This document shows positions 9,775-17,990 of a stretch of DNA of 41,163 nt, in pieces. The notes below the pieces were generated by a model, which was given only the letters and a program-made list of their open reading frames with translations, had not been told where the DNA came from and ran no database searches. The translations under genes and the position numbers were made by a program. Position 1 is the first letter of the stretch. Each line of letters starts with the position of its first letter. This DNA comes from an uncultured Rhodanobacteraceae bacterium (GTDB lineage Bacteria > Pseudomonadota > Gammaproteobacteria > Xanthomonadales > SZUA-5), in NCBI GenBank assembly GCA_937928755.1, contig CALEZI010000102.1, positions 1-41,163 on the forward strand, written 5' to 3'.

Positions 9775-10815
9775 ATGCCTGACGAATCTGGCCCACTGCC
9801 AAGCACCGACGCAGAGCGGAGCGACGAGATTCGCCGCGTCGTCAACGCCGCTTCGACTGAACTGCGCCAGCGTCATCCATGGTTGCGTCATCAGGACGCG
9901 ATCGGCGCCGGCATTCTTGCCTTTGCGCTGACCGGCATGGTTGCCTGCGGCTACGGCTACATCCAGGGCGTCATGCCGGCCTGGCTGGTGATCCCACTGG
10001 TGGCGTTTTTCGCCTCGCTGACGCATGAGCTGGAACACGATCTGATCCACTGGATGTACTTTCGCAAGCGGCCGTGGGCGCACCATTTGATGATGGCGCT
10101 GGTATGGCTGGCGCGGCCGAGCACGATCAATCCATGGGTGCGGCGCGAACTGCACTTCGAGCATCACAAGTTCTCTGGAACGATGCAGGATCGCGAGGAA
10201 CGCGGCATCACCAATGGAGAACGCTGGGGGCTGCCGCGTCTTTTGATGCTGGCCGACGCCGGCTTCTCGGTGTGGTGGCGCATCCGCCGGATCCCCGACG
10301 CCGCGCAGCGCCGCAAATTGTGGAAGCGGGCGCTGACGATCTACTTCCCGCTCGGCTGGATCCACTGGGGCGCCTGGTATGCGTTCCTGCTGGCGCATGC
10401 CACGCTCGGGCTGGCAGCAATGTTCGGTTTCGCGCTGCAGGAGCCCGCGGGTCTGGCGGTGCTCGACACCGTGGTCGTGATCTGGATTGCACCGAACGTG
10501 TTGCGCAGTTTCTGTCTGCATTTCGTCAGCAGCAACATGCACTATTTCGGTGACGTCGAGCCGGGCAACGTGATCCAGCAGACCCAGGTGCTGAACGTCT
10601 GGTGGCTGTTGCCATTCCAGGCCTTCTGCTTCAACTTTGGCGGCACCCACGCGATCCATCATTTCGTCGTCAAGGAGCCGTTCTATGTCCGTCAGCTCAC
10701 TGCAAGAACGGCGCATCGGGTGATGCGCGAGATGGGCGTGCGCTTCAACGATCTCGCCAATTTTCGTCGCGCCAATCGCTGGAACGACTCCGTGTCGACA
10801 GGAGCCGCCGGATGA
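9775..10815 (+). CDS. Membrane fatty-acid desaturase-like di-iron enzyme
   Basis: This 346-residue integral membrane enzyme has the three histidine boxes of the fatty-acid desaturase/hydroxylase superfamily: HELEHD (about residue 84), HFEHHK (about 126) and HAIHH (about 287). These ligate a di-iron centre that oxidises a lipid chain using O2. Hydrophobic segments lie around 43-82, 105-115 and 185-245. The substrate cannot be deduced: members act on fatty acyl chains, carotenoids or sphingolipids. It heads an operon, its TGA overlapping the next ATG, with a thioesterase and an alcohol dehydrogenase. This suggests oxidation, release and further oxidation of a hydrophobic acyl or alcohol compound. 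Confidence 0.88.
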   Translation: MPDESGPLPSTDAERSDEIRRVVNAASTELRQRHPWLRHQDAIGAGILAFALTGMVACGYGYIQGVMPAWLVIPLVAFFASLTHELEHDLIHWMYFRKRPWAHHLMMALVWLARPSTINPWVRRELHFEHHKFSGTMQDREERGITNGERWGLPRLLMLADAGFSVWWRIRRIPDAAQRRKLWKRALTIYFPLGWIHWGAWYAFLLAHATLGLAAMFGFALQEPAGLAVLDTVVVIWIAPNVLRSFCLHFVSSNMHYFGDVEPGNVIQQTQVLNVWWLLPFQAFCFNFGGTHAIHHFVVKEPFYVRQLTARTAHRVMREMGVRFNDLANFRRANRWNDSVSTGAAG

Positions 10816-11249
10816 GTGCCATGACCCGCGCCGACTTCCCGCACTTCCAGGTCATCGGCACGCGCTGGAAGGACAATGACCTCTACGGCCACGTCAACAA
10901 CGTCGAGTACTACAGTTACTTCGACACGGTAATCAATGCCTACCTGATCAAGAGCGGTGGCCTCGACATCCACGCCGGCGCGGTGATCGGTGTCTGCGCC
11001 GAATCGCACTGTCGCTTCCACGATTCGCTGGCTTTCCCGTATGACGTCGACGCCGGATTGCGGGTGGTTCATCTAGGGCGCTCGAGCGTGCGCTACGAGA
11101 TCGGATTGTTTGCTTCTGGCGTCGAAGCGATCGCTGCGCTCGGTTGGTTCGTGCATGTGTTCGTCGACCGCAACACGCGTCGGCCCACCGACATTCCGCC
11201 CGCGCTGCGCGCGGCGCTCGAGCGTATCCGCGTCGACGCCGCGCCATGA
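10812..11249 (+). CDS. Hotdog-fold acyl-CoA thioesterase (4HBT type)
   Basis: A 145-residue protein with the 4-hydroxybenzoyl-CoA thioesterase motif DNDLYGHVNNVEYYSYFD starting at about residue 21. In this motif the Asp/Asn and the GHVNN segment shape the active site. It hydrolyses an acyl-CoA or acyl-ACP thioester; chain preference is unknown. The ATG overlaps the desaturase stop (ATGA), and its own stop overlaps the next gene the same way. Co-translation with the desaturase suggests both act on the same acyl chain. Confidence 0.88.
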   Translation: MSAMTRADFPHFQVIGTRWKDNDLYGHVNNVEYYSYFDTVINAYLIKSGGLDIHAGAVIGVCAESHCRFHDSLAFPYDVDAGLRVVHLGRSSVRYEIGLFASGVEAIAALGWFVHVFVDRNTRRPTDIPPALRAALERIRVDAAP

Positions 11250-12382
11250 AGGTGCGCGCGGCGGTGCTGCGGGAACTGGGGTTGCCACAGCCCTACGCGC
11301 AGTCGCGCCCGCTGACCCTGGAAACCCTCGAACTCGATCCACCCGGACCCGGCGAGTTGCGGGTGCGCATGCTGGCGGCCGGCCTGTGCCACTCGGATCT
11401 GTCGGTGATCGATGGCAACCGGCCGCGGGTGATGCCGATGGTGCTCGGTCACGAGGCGTGCGCCGAGGTGATCGAGCTGGGGCCGGATGTAACCGGTTTT
11501 GCGCCTGGCGATCGCGTTGTACTGTCGTTTGTGCCGAGTTGCGGCCATTGTGCGCCGTGCGCCAGTGGTCGTGCGGCGCTGTGCGAGCCGGGTGCGCGTG
11601 CCAACCTTGCTGGCACCTTGCTGGCCGGTCAGCGTCGCTGGCACGACCCGCAGCAGGCATTGAACCACCACCTCGGGGTGTCGGCATTCGCCGAGTACGC
11701 GGTGATTTCGGCACGCTCCGCGGTCAAGGTGCCGCACGATCTCGATCCGGCAATCGCCGCATTGTTCGGTTGCGCAGTCCTGACCGGCGTCGGTGCCGCG
11801 ATCAACTGCGCCCATGTGCAACCCGGGCAGAGCGTGGCCATCATCGGCCTCGGAGGCGTCGGCATGGCCGCGCTGCTCGGCGCGCAGGTCAGTGGCGCGC
11901 ACCCGATCGTTGCCGTCGATGTGCATGACAGCCGTTTGCAGTCGGCGTTGATGCTCGGCGCCACCCATGCGGTGCACGCCGATGCCGATGCAACTGAGCA
12001 GATCCGCGAGCTCACCGGCGGCGGCGCCGAGGTGGTGATCGAATGCGTCGGCAGCGATCAGGCGCTGGCGCTGGCGTACGCGGCCACCCGTCGCGGTGGC
12101 ACCACAGTCACCACCGGGTTGCCGCATCCGGCACAGTTGTTCAGTGTGCCCGCGGTCAGTCTGGTCGCGGAGGAACGCACGGTGAAGGGATCCTACATGG
12201 GCACCTCGGTGCCATCGCGCGACATCCCGCGCTACATCGATCTGTATCGTGCCGGTCGGCTGCCCGTCGATGCGTTGCTGACGCACCGGTTGCCACTGGA
12301 ACAGATCAACCTGGGATTCGATCGTCTGGCGCACGGCGAGGGCCTGCGTCAGGTCGTCGTGTTTGGTGAGGCGAGCGCATGA
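11246..12382 (+). CDS. Zinc-dependent alcohol dehydrogenase (MDR family)
   Basis: A 378-residue NAD(P)-dependent alcohol/aldehyde oxidoreductase. Catalytic zinc ligands are Cys48 (GLCHSD), His69-Glu70 (GHEACAEV) and Cys176 (FGCAVLTG). The structural zinc site is Cys99, Cys102, Cys105 and Cys113. The Rossmann motif GLGGVG is at 201-206. The arrangement matches the class III-like long-chain group that takes bulky alcohols. The ATG at 11246 overlaps the thioesterase stop. An open frame upstream to 11144 is shadow sequence. In this operon the likely substrate is an alcohol or aldehyde made from the oxidised lipid; this is inference. Confidence 0.9.
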   Translation: MKVRAAVLRELGLPQPYAQSRPLTLETLELDPPGPGELRVRMLAAGLCHSDLSVIDGNRPRVMPMVLGHEACAEVIELGPDVTGFAPGDRVVLSFVPSCGHCAPCASGRAALCEPGARANLAGTLLAGQRRWHDPQQALNHHLGVSAFAEYAVISARSAVKVPHDLDPAIAALFGCAVLTGVGAAINCAHVQPGQSVAIIGLGGVGMAALLGAQVSGAHPIVAVDVHDSRLQSALMLGATHAVHADADATEQIRELTGGGAEVVIECVGSDQALALAYAATRRGGTTVTTGLPHPAQLFSVPAVSLVAEERTVKGSYMGTSVPSRDIPRYIDLYRAGRLPVDALLTHRLPLEQINLGFDRLAHGEGLRQVVVFGEASA

Positions 12383-13629
12383 GCGCCGCACCGGTGCGCA
12401 ATGCCTGGGGCCTGCTGCTGGTGTTGACGCTGCTCAACATCATCAACTTTGCCGATCGCTATCTGATCATCGCCTTCTCCACGCGCATCGTGCCGGAACT
12501 GGGTCTGAGCAACCTGCAGTTCGGGTTGCTCACCGGCATCGTGTTTACCGCGGTGTACACCATCTTCGGCTTGTTCCTCGGTTCGCTCGCCGATCGCGTG
12601 CATCGCCCGCGACTGATCGCTGCGGGCCTCGCGTTGTGGAGCGCATTGACCGCGCTGACCGGATTTACCCGCAATTTCCTGCAGATGGCGCTGGCGCGGA
12701 TGTTTGTCGGTGTCGGTGAGGCCGCACTGACGCCGGCGGCGCTGTCGATGCTGTCGGACCGCTTCAGTACCGATCAGCGCGCGCTGGCCAACAGCATCTA
12801 TTACCTCGGCATCCCGATTGGCATCGGCGGCAGCTTCATCCTCGCCAGCGTGCTCGGACCGTTGCTTGGATGGCGCGGAAGTTTCGTCGCACTGGGCCTG
12901 ATCGGGATCGTGGCGGCCTTGCTGGTCGTGTTGTTCATGCGCGATCCGACTCGGTCTCGCGAAGGAACCGGGCGCGGCGGTTCATTGCGCACCAGCATGG
13001 CCGGGCTGATGCATGAACTGAAGACCAATCGCGCTTTCGGACTGATCCTGCTGGGGTGCATCGCCGCCAGTTGCGTGCAGGGTGCAGCGGTTCTGGATCT
13101 GCTGTGGTGGGTCAAGGAACGCGGCTTCGAGGAGACCCACGCGCAGCAGTTGAATGGCTCGATGTTCCTGCTCGGCGGCATCTGCGGCTCGCTGCTCGGT
13201 GGCTACATGGCCGACCGCATGCACACGCGGATGGACGGCGGGCGCCTCAAGTTCCTGGCCGTCGCTTATGCGCTCGGTATCCCGCTGATGCTGCTGTTCC
13301 GGGTGATCCCGGCTGACCACGCGGCATTCCTGCCGCTGGCGTTTCTCGGCAACGCGGTGTTCATGGTGGTGTTCGGGCCGGCGCTGGCGACGCTGCAGGA
13401 AATCGTGCCCGCCCAGCATCGCGCCGCGACCGTGGCGCTGTTCGTGCTGGTGACGTCGTTGATCGGCTCCGCCGGTGGCTCCGCCATCGTCGGCGGTCTC
13501 GCCGACGCCTTTGCGGCCGCCGGCAACACCGAGCCGATCACGCTGGCGATCATGAGCACCCAGGCGGTTGGCTTGCTGACGATTCCGGCGTTTCTGCTGG
13601 CGGCGCGTCAGGCTCCGCGGATGCCGTGA
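12379..13629 (+). CDS. MFS transporter, spinster-like
   Basis: A 416-residue major facilitator with 12 predicted membrane segments. The first helix ends NFADRYLI, the D-R pair typical of the spinster-like and hexuronate-like groups, and the loop 2-3 signature GSLADRVHRPRL is present. A second, weaker copy (GGYMADRMHTRMDGG) precedes helix 8. It could import or export an organic acid, lipid or alcohol. It is the last gene of the overlapping operon (ATGA overlap with the dehydrogenase stop), so it probably moves the operon's substrate or product. Confidence 0.9.
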   Translation: MSAAPVRNAWGLLLVLTLLNIINFADRYLIIAFSTRIVPELGLSNLQFGLLTGIVFTAVYTIFGLFLGSLADRVHRPRLIAAGLALWSALTALTGFTRNFLQMALARMFVGVGEAALTPAALSMLSDRFSTDQRALANSIYYLGIPIGIGGSFILASVLGPLLGWRGSFVALGLIGIVAALLVVLFMRDPTRSREGTGRGGSLRTSMAGLMHELKTNRAFGLILLGCIAASCVQGAAVLDLLWWVKERGFEETHAQQLNGSMFLLGGICGSLLGGYMADRMHTRMDGGRLKFLAVAYALGIPLMLLFRVIPADHAAFLPLAFLGNAVFMVVFGPALATLQEIVPAQHRAATVALFVLVTSLIGSAGGSAIVGGLADAFAAAGNTEPITLAIMSTQAVGLLTIPAFLLAARQAPRMP

Positions 13630-13638
13630 GATGGGCTG

Positions 13639-13714
13639 TTGTAGGAGCGACGTGCACGTCGCGACCGAGGATGCGCCGCAGCTGATGGTCGCGACGTGCA
13701 CGTCGCTCCTACAA
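13639..13714. repeat. Perfect 28-bp inverted repeat between MFS and IclR genes
   Basis: The arms 13639-13666 and 13687-13714 are perfect reverse complements with a 20-base loop. Their core, GCGACGTGCACGTCGC, is itself palindromic. The hairpin lies 10 bases after the MFS stop and ends 29 bases before the IclR start. It could end or process the operon transcript, but no T-tract follows. The ATG at 13696 lies inside it and is not the IclR start. Confidence 0.85.
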
Positions 13715-13743
13715 CGCAACTTTGCAGCAAGCCGGAGGCCACC

Positions 13744-14562
13744 ATGGGTAACCCGAAGCGCAGCCTGGATCCGCTGAATGTCCGATGCGAGGACGATCAT
13801 CCGCAGTTCGTGTCGGCGGCGGCGCGCGGCCTGGCGATCCTGCGCTGCTTCGACTATGGCGAGCAGTTTCTCGGCAATGGCGAACTGGCGCTGCGCACCG
13901 GATTGCCCAAGCCCACGGTGTCGCGGCTGACCTTCACGCTGGCGACGCTCGGATACCTGAGCTACTCCCGGCACCACGAGAAGTACTCGCTCGGCACGGC
14001 GCTGCTTTCGCTCGGCAACACCTACCAGCGTTGCAGTCCGGTGATCGGCATCGCCCAGCCGCTGTTGCGTCGATTCGCTGAGGAAACCGCTTGCACGGTG
14101 ATGCTCGGCGCGCCGGATGGGCTGCGCATGGTGCTGCTGGCGATTGCGCAGATGCGCGAGTGTCCCGAGTTCAATCTCGAAGTCGGCGCCCGGGTTCCGC
14201 ATGGCCTCACCGCACTCGGGCGTGCGGATCTGGCGGCACGACGACCCGAACTGTTCGCAGAAGAAATGGCCGAGTTCCGCAAGGATTGTCGAGCCTTCGA
14301 ATGGCCGCGCATCCGCGACGGCATCCTGCAGGCACGCGCCGATGTCGAGCGCCTCGGTTTCTGTTATTCGATCGGTGAATGGCGTCCCGGCATTTACGCC
14401 GTCGGCGTGCCGATGGTCTCGGTCGACCCCGATCGCATCCTCGCCTTCAGTTGCGGCGGCAGCGCCGACGACATGACCCGCGAACGCCTCACCGACGACC
14501 TCGGGCCACGCCTCGTGGCATTGCGCGACAAGGTGCGGGCGGCGACCAAGGGCGTGTTCTAG
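13744..14562 (+). CDS. IclR-family transcriptional regulator
   Basis: A 272-residue regulator. A winged helix-turn-helix lies at about residues 24-85 (LALRTGLPKPTVSRLTFTL is the recognition region), followed by an IclR effector domain with the usual ...MRECPEFNLEVGARVPHGLTALGR... and SIGEWRPGIYAVGVPM stretches. The ligand is probably a small aromatic or aliphatic acid. The ATG at 13744 has GGAGG seven bases upstream. Position after the desaturase/dehydrogenase operon and facing the TonB receptor gene suggests it controls one of these. Its TAG stop lies inside the CTAG that begins a MITE-like element. Confidence 0.92.
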   Translation: MGNPKRSLDPLNVRCEDDHPQFVSAAARGLAILRCFDYGEQFLGNGELALRTGLPKPTVSRLTFTLATLGYLSYSRHHEKYSLGTALLSLGNTYQRCSPVIGIAQPLLRRFAEETACTVMLGAPDGLRMVLLAIAQMRECPEFNLEVGARVPHGLTALGRADLAARRPELFAEEMAEFRKDCRAFEWPRIRDGILQARADVERLGFCYSIGEWRPGIYAVGVPMVSVDPDRILAFSCGGSADDMTRERLTDDLGPRLVALRDKVRAATKGVF

Positions 14563-14723
14563 TGTGGTTTGCCATTAATTTGTTGAATAATTTCCGCGCC
14601 TTTTGACCCGAATGCGTCGTTGTTCGTCGTCGCCATAGCCCTGCTATGACTCCTCCTCTCGCCTAGCCTCGAGCCAAAATGCATCGGAAATTTCTTCAGC
14701 CAATTAATGGCAAACCACACTAG
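14559..14723. mobile_element. 165-bp MITE-like palindromic element bounded by CTAG
   Basis: Terminal inverted repeats 14559-14580 and 14702-14723 match perfectly over 22 bases (CTAGTGTGGTTTGCCATTAA and two more). Beyond them the two halves remain imperfectly complementary almost to the centre (CATAGCCCTGCTATG at about 14635), so the whole element can fold on itself. It encodes no protein. CTAG at both ends is consistent with a target duplication of the type made by some IS5-like transposases (inference). The left CTAG contains the IclR stop codon. The right 53 bases recur identically at 1-53. Confidence 0.85.
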
Positions 14724-14732
14724 CACCTGAAA

Positions 14733-14806
14733 GTAGGTCACGTTGCCCGCAGGGCTACGTGACAAACATCCCGACGTCACGTAGGCCTGCGGCCAACATG
14801 ACCTAC
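14733..14806. repeat. Inverted repeat pair (GTAGGTCA...TGACCTAC)
   Basis: The arms 14733-14763 and 14776-14806 are imperfect reverse complements (about four mismatches in 31) with a 12-base loop. It starts nine bases after the MITE-like element and ends three bases before the next repeat pair. Confidence 0.8.
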
Positions 14807-14809
14807 AAC

Positions 14810-14937
14810 TTTTTGTCCGCAAAGGACGCAAAGGACGCAAAGAAGGCAAAGACTAGATTCAGGCTGGCGTCGTCTCATTCGACGACCGTCTCTCTCCTGC
14901 TTTTCTTTGCGTCCTTTGCGTCCTTTGCGGACAAGTT
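14810..14937. repeat. Inverted pair of the CCGCAAAGGACGCAAAGG repeat
   Basis: The left arm is about 14810-14850 and the right arm about 14899-14937. Same family as 2084-2220 and 9457-9589. It is one of four repeat types packed end to end between the convergent IclR and TonB-receptor genes (14563-15025). Confidence 0.9.
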
Positions 14938-14958
14938 TTCAATGGCCTTTGCATGACT

Positions 14959-15007
14959 TGTGGGAGCAACCTGTCGCCAAAGCTCGCGACTCGAGGTCGC
15001 TCCCACA
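14959..15007. repeat. Inverted repeat TGTGGGAGC...GCTCCCACA
   Basis: A short hairpin of the GTGGGAGC family, also present at 23255-23377 (pair) and 36685-36719 (single arm). It lies 18 bases beyond the stop of the TonB receptor gene and could act as its transcription terminator, though no T-run is present. Confidence 0.75.
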
Positions 15008-15025
15008 GTTTGATTCCAGCGGCCG

Positions 15026-17563
15026 CTAGAACTGCATCCGGAACGTAGCTCCATAGGTCTGCGGCGCGGCGAGGAACGCATTCCACGACCCGGTCTGCAG
15101 CGGCGCGTCGAAACCAACCTGGATGTACTCCTCGTCGGTCACGTTCTGCGACCACAGCTCGATCAGCCAGGTGCGGTCGGCCGCGCCGATGCCAAGGCGG
15201 GCGTTGACCACGGTGTAGGCCTCCTGCAGCTTTTCCGGATCGAGATCGGAGCCGGTGTTGTAGTCCGACGAGTACTTGGCGCCGATGTTGAAGCGGCCGA
15301 TCAGGCTGCTGCCGAAATTCCACTCGTAGTTCAGTGCCGCAGACGACGACCACAGCGGCGCGAAACTGAGGCGACTGTTGGGCAGACGCACCAGGTCGGC
15401 GTCGGGCAGCGGATCCGGACCGTACTGGCTGTCGGCGTAGGTGACGCCGCCCTGCAGCGTGAGCCCGTCGATGGCGGTCTGCCACATCGCTTCCAGTTCG
15501 GCGCCCCGGGTCGTCACTTCCTTGACCGAACGCACGACGAACGTCGTCCCGAGGAAACTGTTGAGCTGGAAGTCCTCGTAGTCCTGGTAGAACACCGCTC
15601 CGTTGAGCAGCAATTTCCCGTCGAGCCAGATGGTCTTTGCGCCGATCTCGTAGCTGTCGACGAACTCGCCGGGGAATGAGGTGTCGGTCACCGGCACCAC
15701 ACCGCTGCCGCCGGTGGTCAGTCCGTTGGACGTCTGTCCGCGGTCGAGGTTGAAACCGCCAGCCTTGTAGCCGCGCGCGAACGAGCCGTAAGTCATCAGG
15801 TCCTCGTTCCAGCGATAGGCTGCCTTGAAGGTGCCCGACCATTCGTCCTCACCCTGTTCCTGGTGGGTTTGCCGACCGGCGTGCAGTGGATTCGACCACG
15901 GCAGGCACATGAATCCGATCACCGTCGGCACCGTGGCGCCGAGTGCGGCGGTTGGAACTCCGCGTGACGCCAATGCAGCACCGACCTGCGACGGGTTCGC
16001 CAGCGCGGCAGCGCAGCCGAGCGATCCGTTCGGACTTGCGAAGCGTGAATCCACCTCCTTGTCCTCGCTGGTGTAGCGCAGGCCGAGCGCCAGATCGAGC
16101 GAGTCGGTCGCATGCCAGGTGTTGTTGGTGAACAGGGCCAGGCTCTCGGCGTTCTGGTCGTAGCGATCGTCTGCACTTTCGCCAATGAAACTGGTGCCGA
16201 AGGGTCGTCCGGCGGCTTGCGACAGGAAGGTCGCTGGATTGTTGGTGTTCACCGTTCCCGGCGGAAACGAGCCGGCCACTCGATTGAGCAGGGCGATCGA
16301 CAGATACGGCTCGTACACGCTGCCGAGGATGGTCTGGCCGTGCCGCTCAAGATCCTCGTCAGCGTAGAACAGGCCCGCCATCCAATCGATGCTGTCGGTA
16401 TTGCCGGTCAGCCGCAGTTCCTGGCTGAAGGTGTCGAAACCGTCTGAGGCCTGCTCCGGTCCGAAGTTGCGATACCAGATATCGGCGGTGCTGTAGTCGA
16501 GATCAGCGCCGTTGATCGTCTGCCATTCGCGCGATGCGGTGATCGAAGTCAATCGCGCGCCACCCAGCGCGGCCATGTCCCAGTTGGCCTCGACCGAGAT
16601 ACCCTGGTCGTGAATGCTCTGGCGCGTGTCGCGATTGCTCCACGCCTCCCGCGCGAACGGATCGGCAACCGGCGCGACGCCGGAATCGGGCGCCACCGCG
16701 TCGACGATACCGGCGACGGAGCCGCGCACGATGGTCACGCCGGCACAACAGCGCTCGTCGCGCTCGGTGTTGTCCAGCGCGATGTTGATGCTGAGATTCT
16801 CGGTCGGCTCCATCAAGAGTTGCGCCCGGACCGAATAAAAATCCTGGTCGACGTCTTCGTCATTCGTGCGCGGACCGCCGCCGGTGTGCACATCGAGGAA
16901 GCCGTCGCGTATGCGCTGGGTCGCGAACACGCGAAATGCAGCGGCATCACTCAGGGCGCCGTTGTAGGAGCCGGAGTAGCCGAAGGTGCCGTAGTTGCCG
17001 GCGGTGATCTCGCTCTCCACGGCGGTTTCGAACGCAGGCTTGCGGGTGACCACGTTGATCAGGCCGGCCGAGGTGTTCTTGCCGAACACCGTACCTTGTG
17101 GCCCCTTCAGCACCTCGATCCGTTCGAGTTCGCCGAGATCGCCGAAACCGACCCCATTGCGTGCGCGATAGATGCCATCGATGACCACGCCGACCGAGGA
17201 TTCGAGGCCGGTGTTGTCGCCCACCGTGCCGATGCCTCGAATGCGTGCGGTAGTCAATGCCTCGTTCGAGGTCGACGTGACGGTAAGACCGGGCACCAGG
17301 ATCTGCAGGTCCTTGATGTCGCGCGCACCCATGTCCTTGAGTTGCTGGTCGGACACCACCGTGATCGAGATCGGCACATCCTGAAGTTGCTCTTCGCGCT
17401 TTTGCGCGGTCACCGTGATGGCACCGAAGGTCTGCTCGGCGGCGACGTCGGCGTCAGCCGGCGTCGCCGACTGCTGTGCCAGCAAAGGTGCCGTGACGCC
17501 GGCGGCGAGCGCGGTGACGATGCATCGGACCAGCAGATGACGAACCGGTGAGCGTGAAACCAT
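15026..17563 (-). CDS. TonB-dependent outer-membrane receptor
   Basis: An 845-residue outer-membrane active transporter. It has a signal peptide (basic SPVRHLL, hydrophobic core, cleavage near PLLAQQ at about residue 30), a TonB-box-like ITVTAQKREE, then the plug domain (DVPISITVVSDQQLKDMGA to LKGPQGTVFGKNTSAGLINV, about 60-165). A 22-strand barrel ends in ...TFRMQF with the terminal Phe needed for assembly. The plug wording matches the large group of receptors often linked to uptake of hydrophobic or complex organic compounds. Start at 17563 is supported by GGAGGGG upstream; the frame is open to 17605. It is convergent with the IclR gene. The ligand is unknown. Confidence 0.93.
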   Translation of the reverse strand: MVSRSPVRHLLVRCIVTALAAGVTAPLLAQQSATPADADVAAEQTFGAITVTAQKREEQLQDVPISITVVSDQQLKDMGARDIKDLQILVPGLTVTSTSNEALTTARIRGIGTVGDNTGLESSVGVVIDGIYRARNGVGFGDLGELERIEVLKGPQGTVFGKNTSAGLINVVTRKPAFETAVESEITAGNYGTFGYSGSYNGALSDAAAFRVFATQRIRDGFLDVHTGGGPRTNDEDVDQDFYSVRAQLLMEPTENLSINIALDNTERDERCCAGVTIVRGSVAGIVDAVAPDSGVAPVADPFAREAWSNRDTRQSIHDQGISVEANWDMAALGGARLTSITASREWQTINGADLDYSTADIWYRNFGPEQASDGFDTFSQELRLTGNTDSIDWMAGLFYADEDLERHGQTILGSVYEPYLSIALLNRVAGSFPPGTVNTNNPATFLSQAAGRPFGTSFIGESADDRYDQNAESLALFTNNTWHATDSLDLALGLRYTSEDKEVDSRFASPNGSLGCAAALANPSQVGAALASRGVPTAALGATVPTVIGFMCLPWSNPLHAGRQTHQEQGEDEWSGTFKAAYRWNEDLMTYGSFARGYKAGGFNLDRGQTSNGLTTGGSGVVPVTDTSFPGEFVDSYEIGAKTIWLDGKLLLNGAVFYQDYEDFQLNSFLGTTFVVRSVKEVTTRGAELEAMWQTAIDGLTLQGGVTYADSQYGPDPLPDADLVRLPNSRLSFAPLWSSSAALNYEWNFGSSLIGRFNIGAKYSSDYNTGSDLDPEKLQEAYTVVNARLGIGAADRTWLIELWSQNVTDEEYIQVGFDAPLQTGSWNAFLAAPQTYGATFRMQF

Positions 17564-17587
17564 GGTGATCCCCTCCCCAGGGTGGTG

Positions 17588-17613
17588 ACAGAAAGAGCCG
17601 CACACTGCGGCTC
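17588..17613 (-). terminator. Attenuator-like hairpin in the leader of the TonB-receptor gene
   Basis: On the minus strand GAGCCGCA and TGCGGCTC (8-bp perfect stem, 3-base loop, 17595-17613) are followed by TTTCTGT. The hairpin lies about 32 bases upstream of the receptor start codon. It looks like a weak intrinsic terminator or a structured leader. The T-run is broken, so function is uncertain. Confidence 0.35.
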
Positions 17614-17783
17614 ACGGCTCTGTCCCGAGGGCGGGTTTCAGTGCTTTGCAGTCGCAGGCATGAGCCAACTTAGCAAAGCGGTTTTTGCGAAAACGAAACT
17701 TGCGGAGGGAAGCATCAACAGCTCCGAAATCCCGTCATTGCGAGATCCCTTTTTCGGCCCGAAAATGCTCACCGGCCATGAAC

Positions 17784-17860
17784 CGTAGGTTGGGCTAAGC
17801 GCAGCGTGCCCAACATCCCGCGTAATGTTTGGGCACGGCTGCGCCTTGGCCCAGCCTACC
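17784..17860. repeat. Inverted repeat CGTAGGTTGGGCTAAGC type
   Basis: GTAGGTTGGGC... and ...GCCCAGCCTAC face each other across the argR/TonB-receptor gap. The same family, with nearly identical arms, is at 35651-35727. Upstream, at 17734-17748, is a lone GTCATTGCGAG arm of another family. Bases 17614-17733 hold nothing I recognise. Confidence 0.85.
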
Positions 17861-17870
17861 TCGGTCGGTT

Positions 17871-17977
17871 CATTGCGAGTCGCGCAGCGACGAAGCAATC
17901 CAGTGACTTTGCTCCGGATCCGACTTCAGCAGAACCAGGAAGAGTCACTGGATTGCTTCGCTGCGCTCGCAATGACG
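17871..17977. repeat. Inverted pair of the CATTGCGAG...GAAGCAATCCAG repeat
   Basis: The left arm CATTGCGAGTCGCGCAGCGA... and the right arm ...CGCTGCGCTCGCAATGACG are separated by about 50 bases. It ends 14 bases from the argR stop codon. The same family lies at 38113-38234. Confidence 0.88.
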
Positions 17978-17990
17978 ACTGATTCGGCGG

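Noticed and set aside
13696..13743. Upstream start for the IclR gene (MHVAPTT...)
   Set aside because: That ATG lies inside a perfect inverted repeat; the ATG at 13744 has GGAGG at the right distance.
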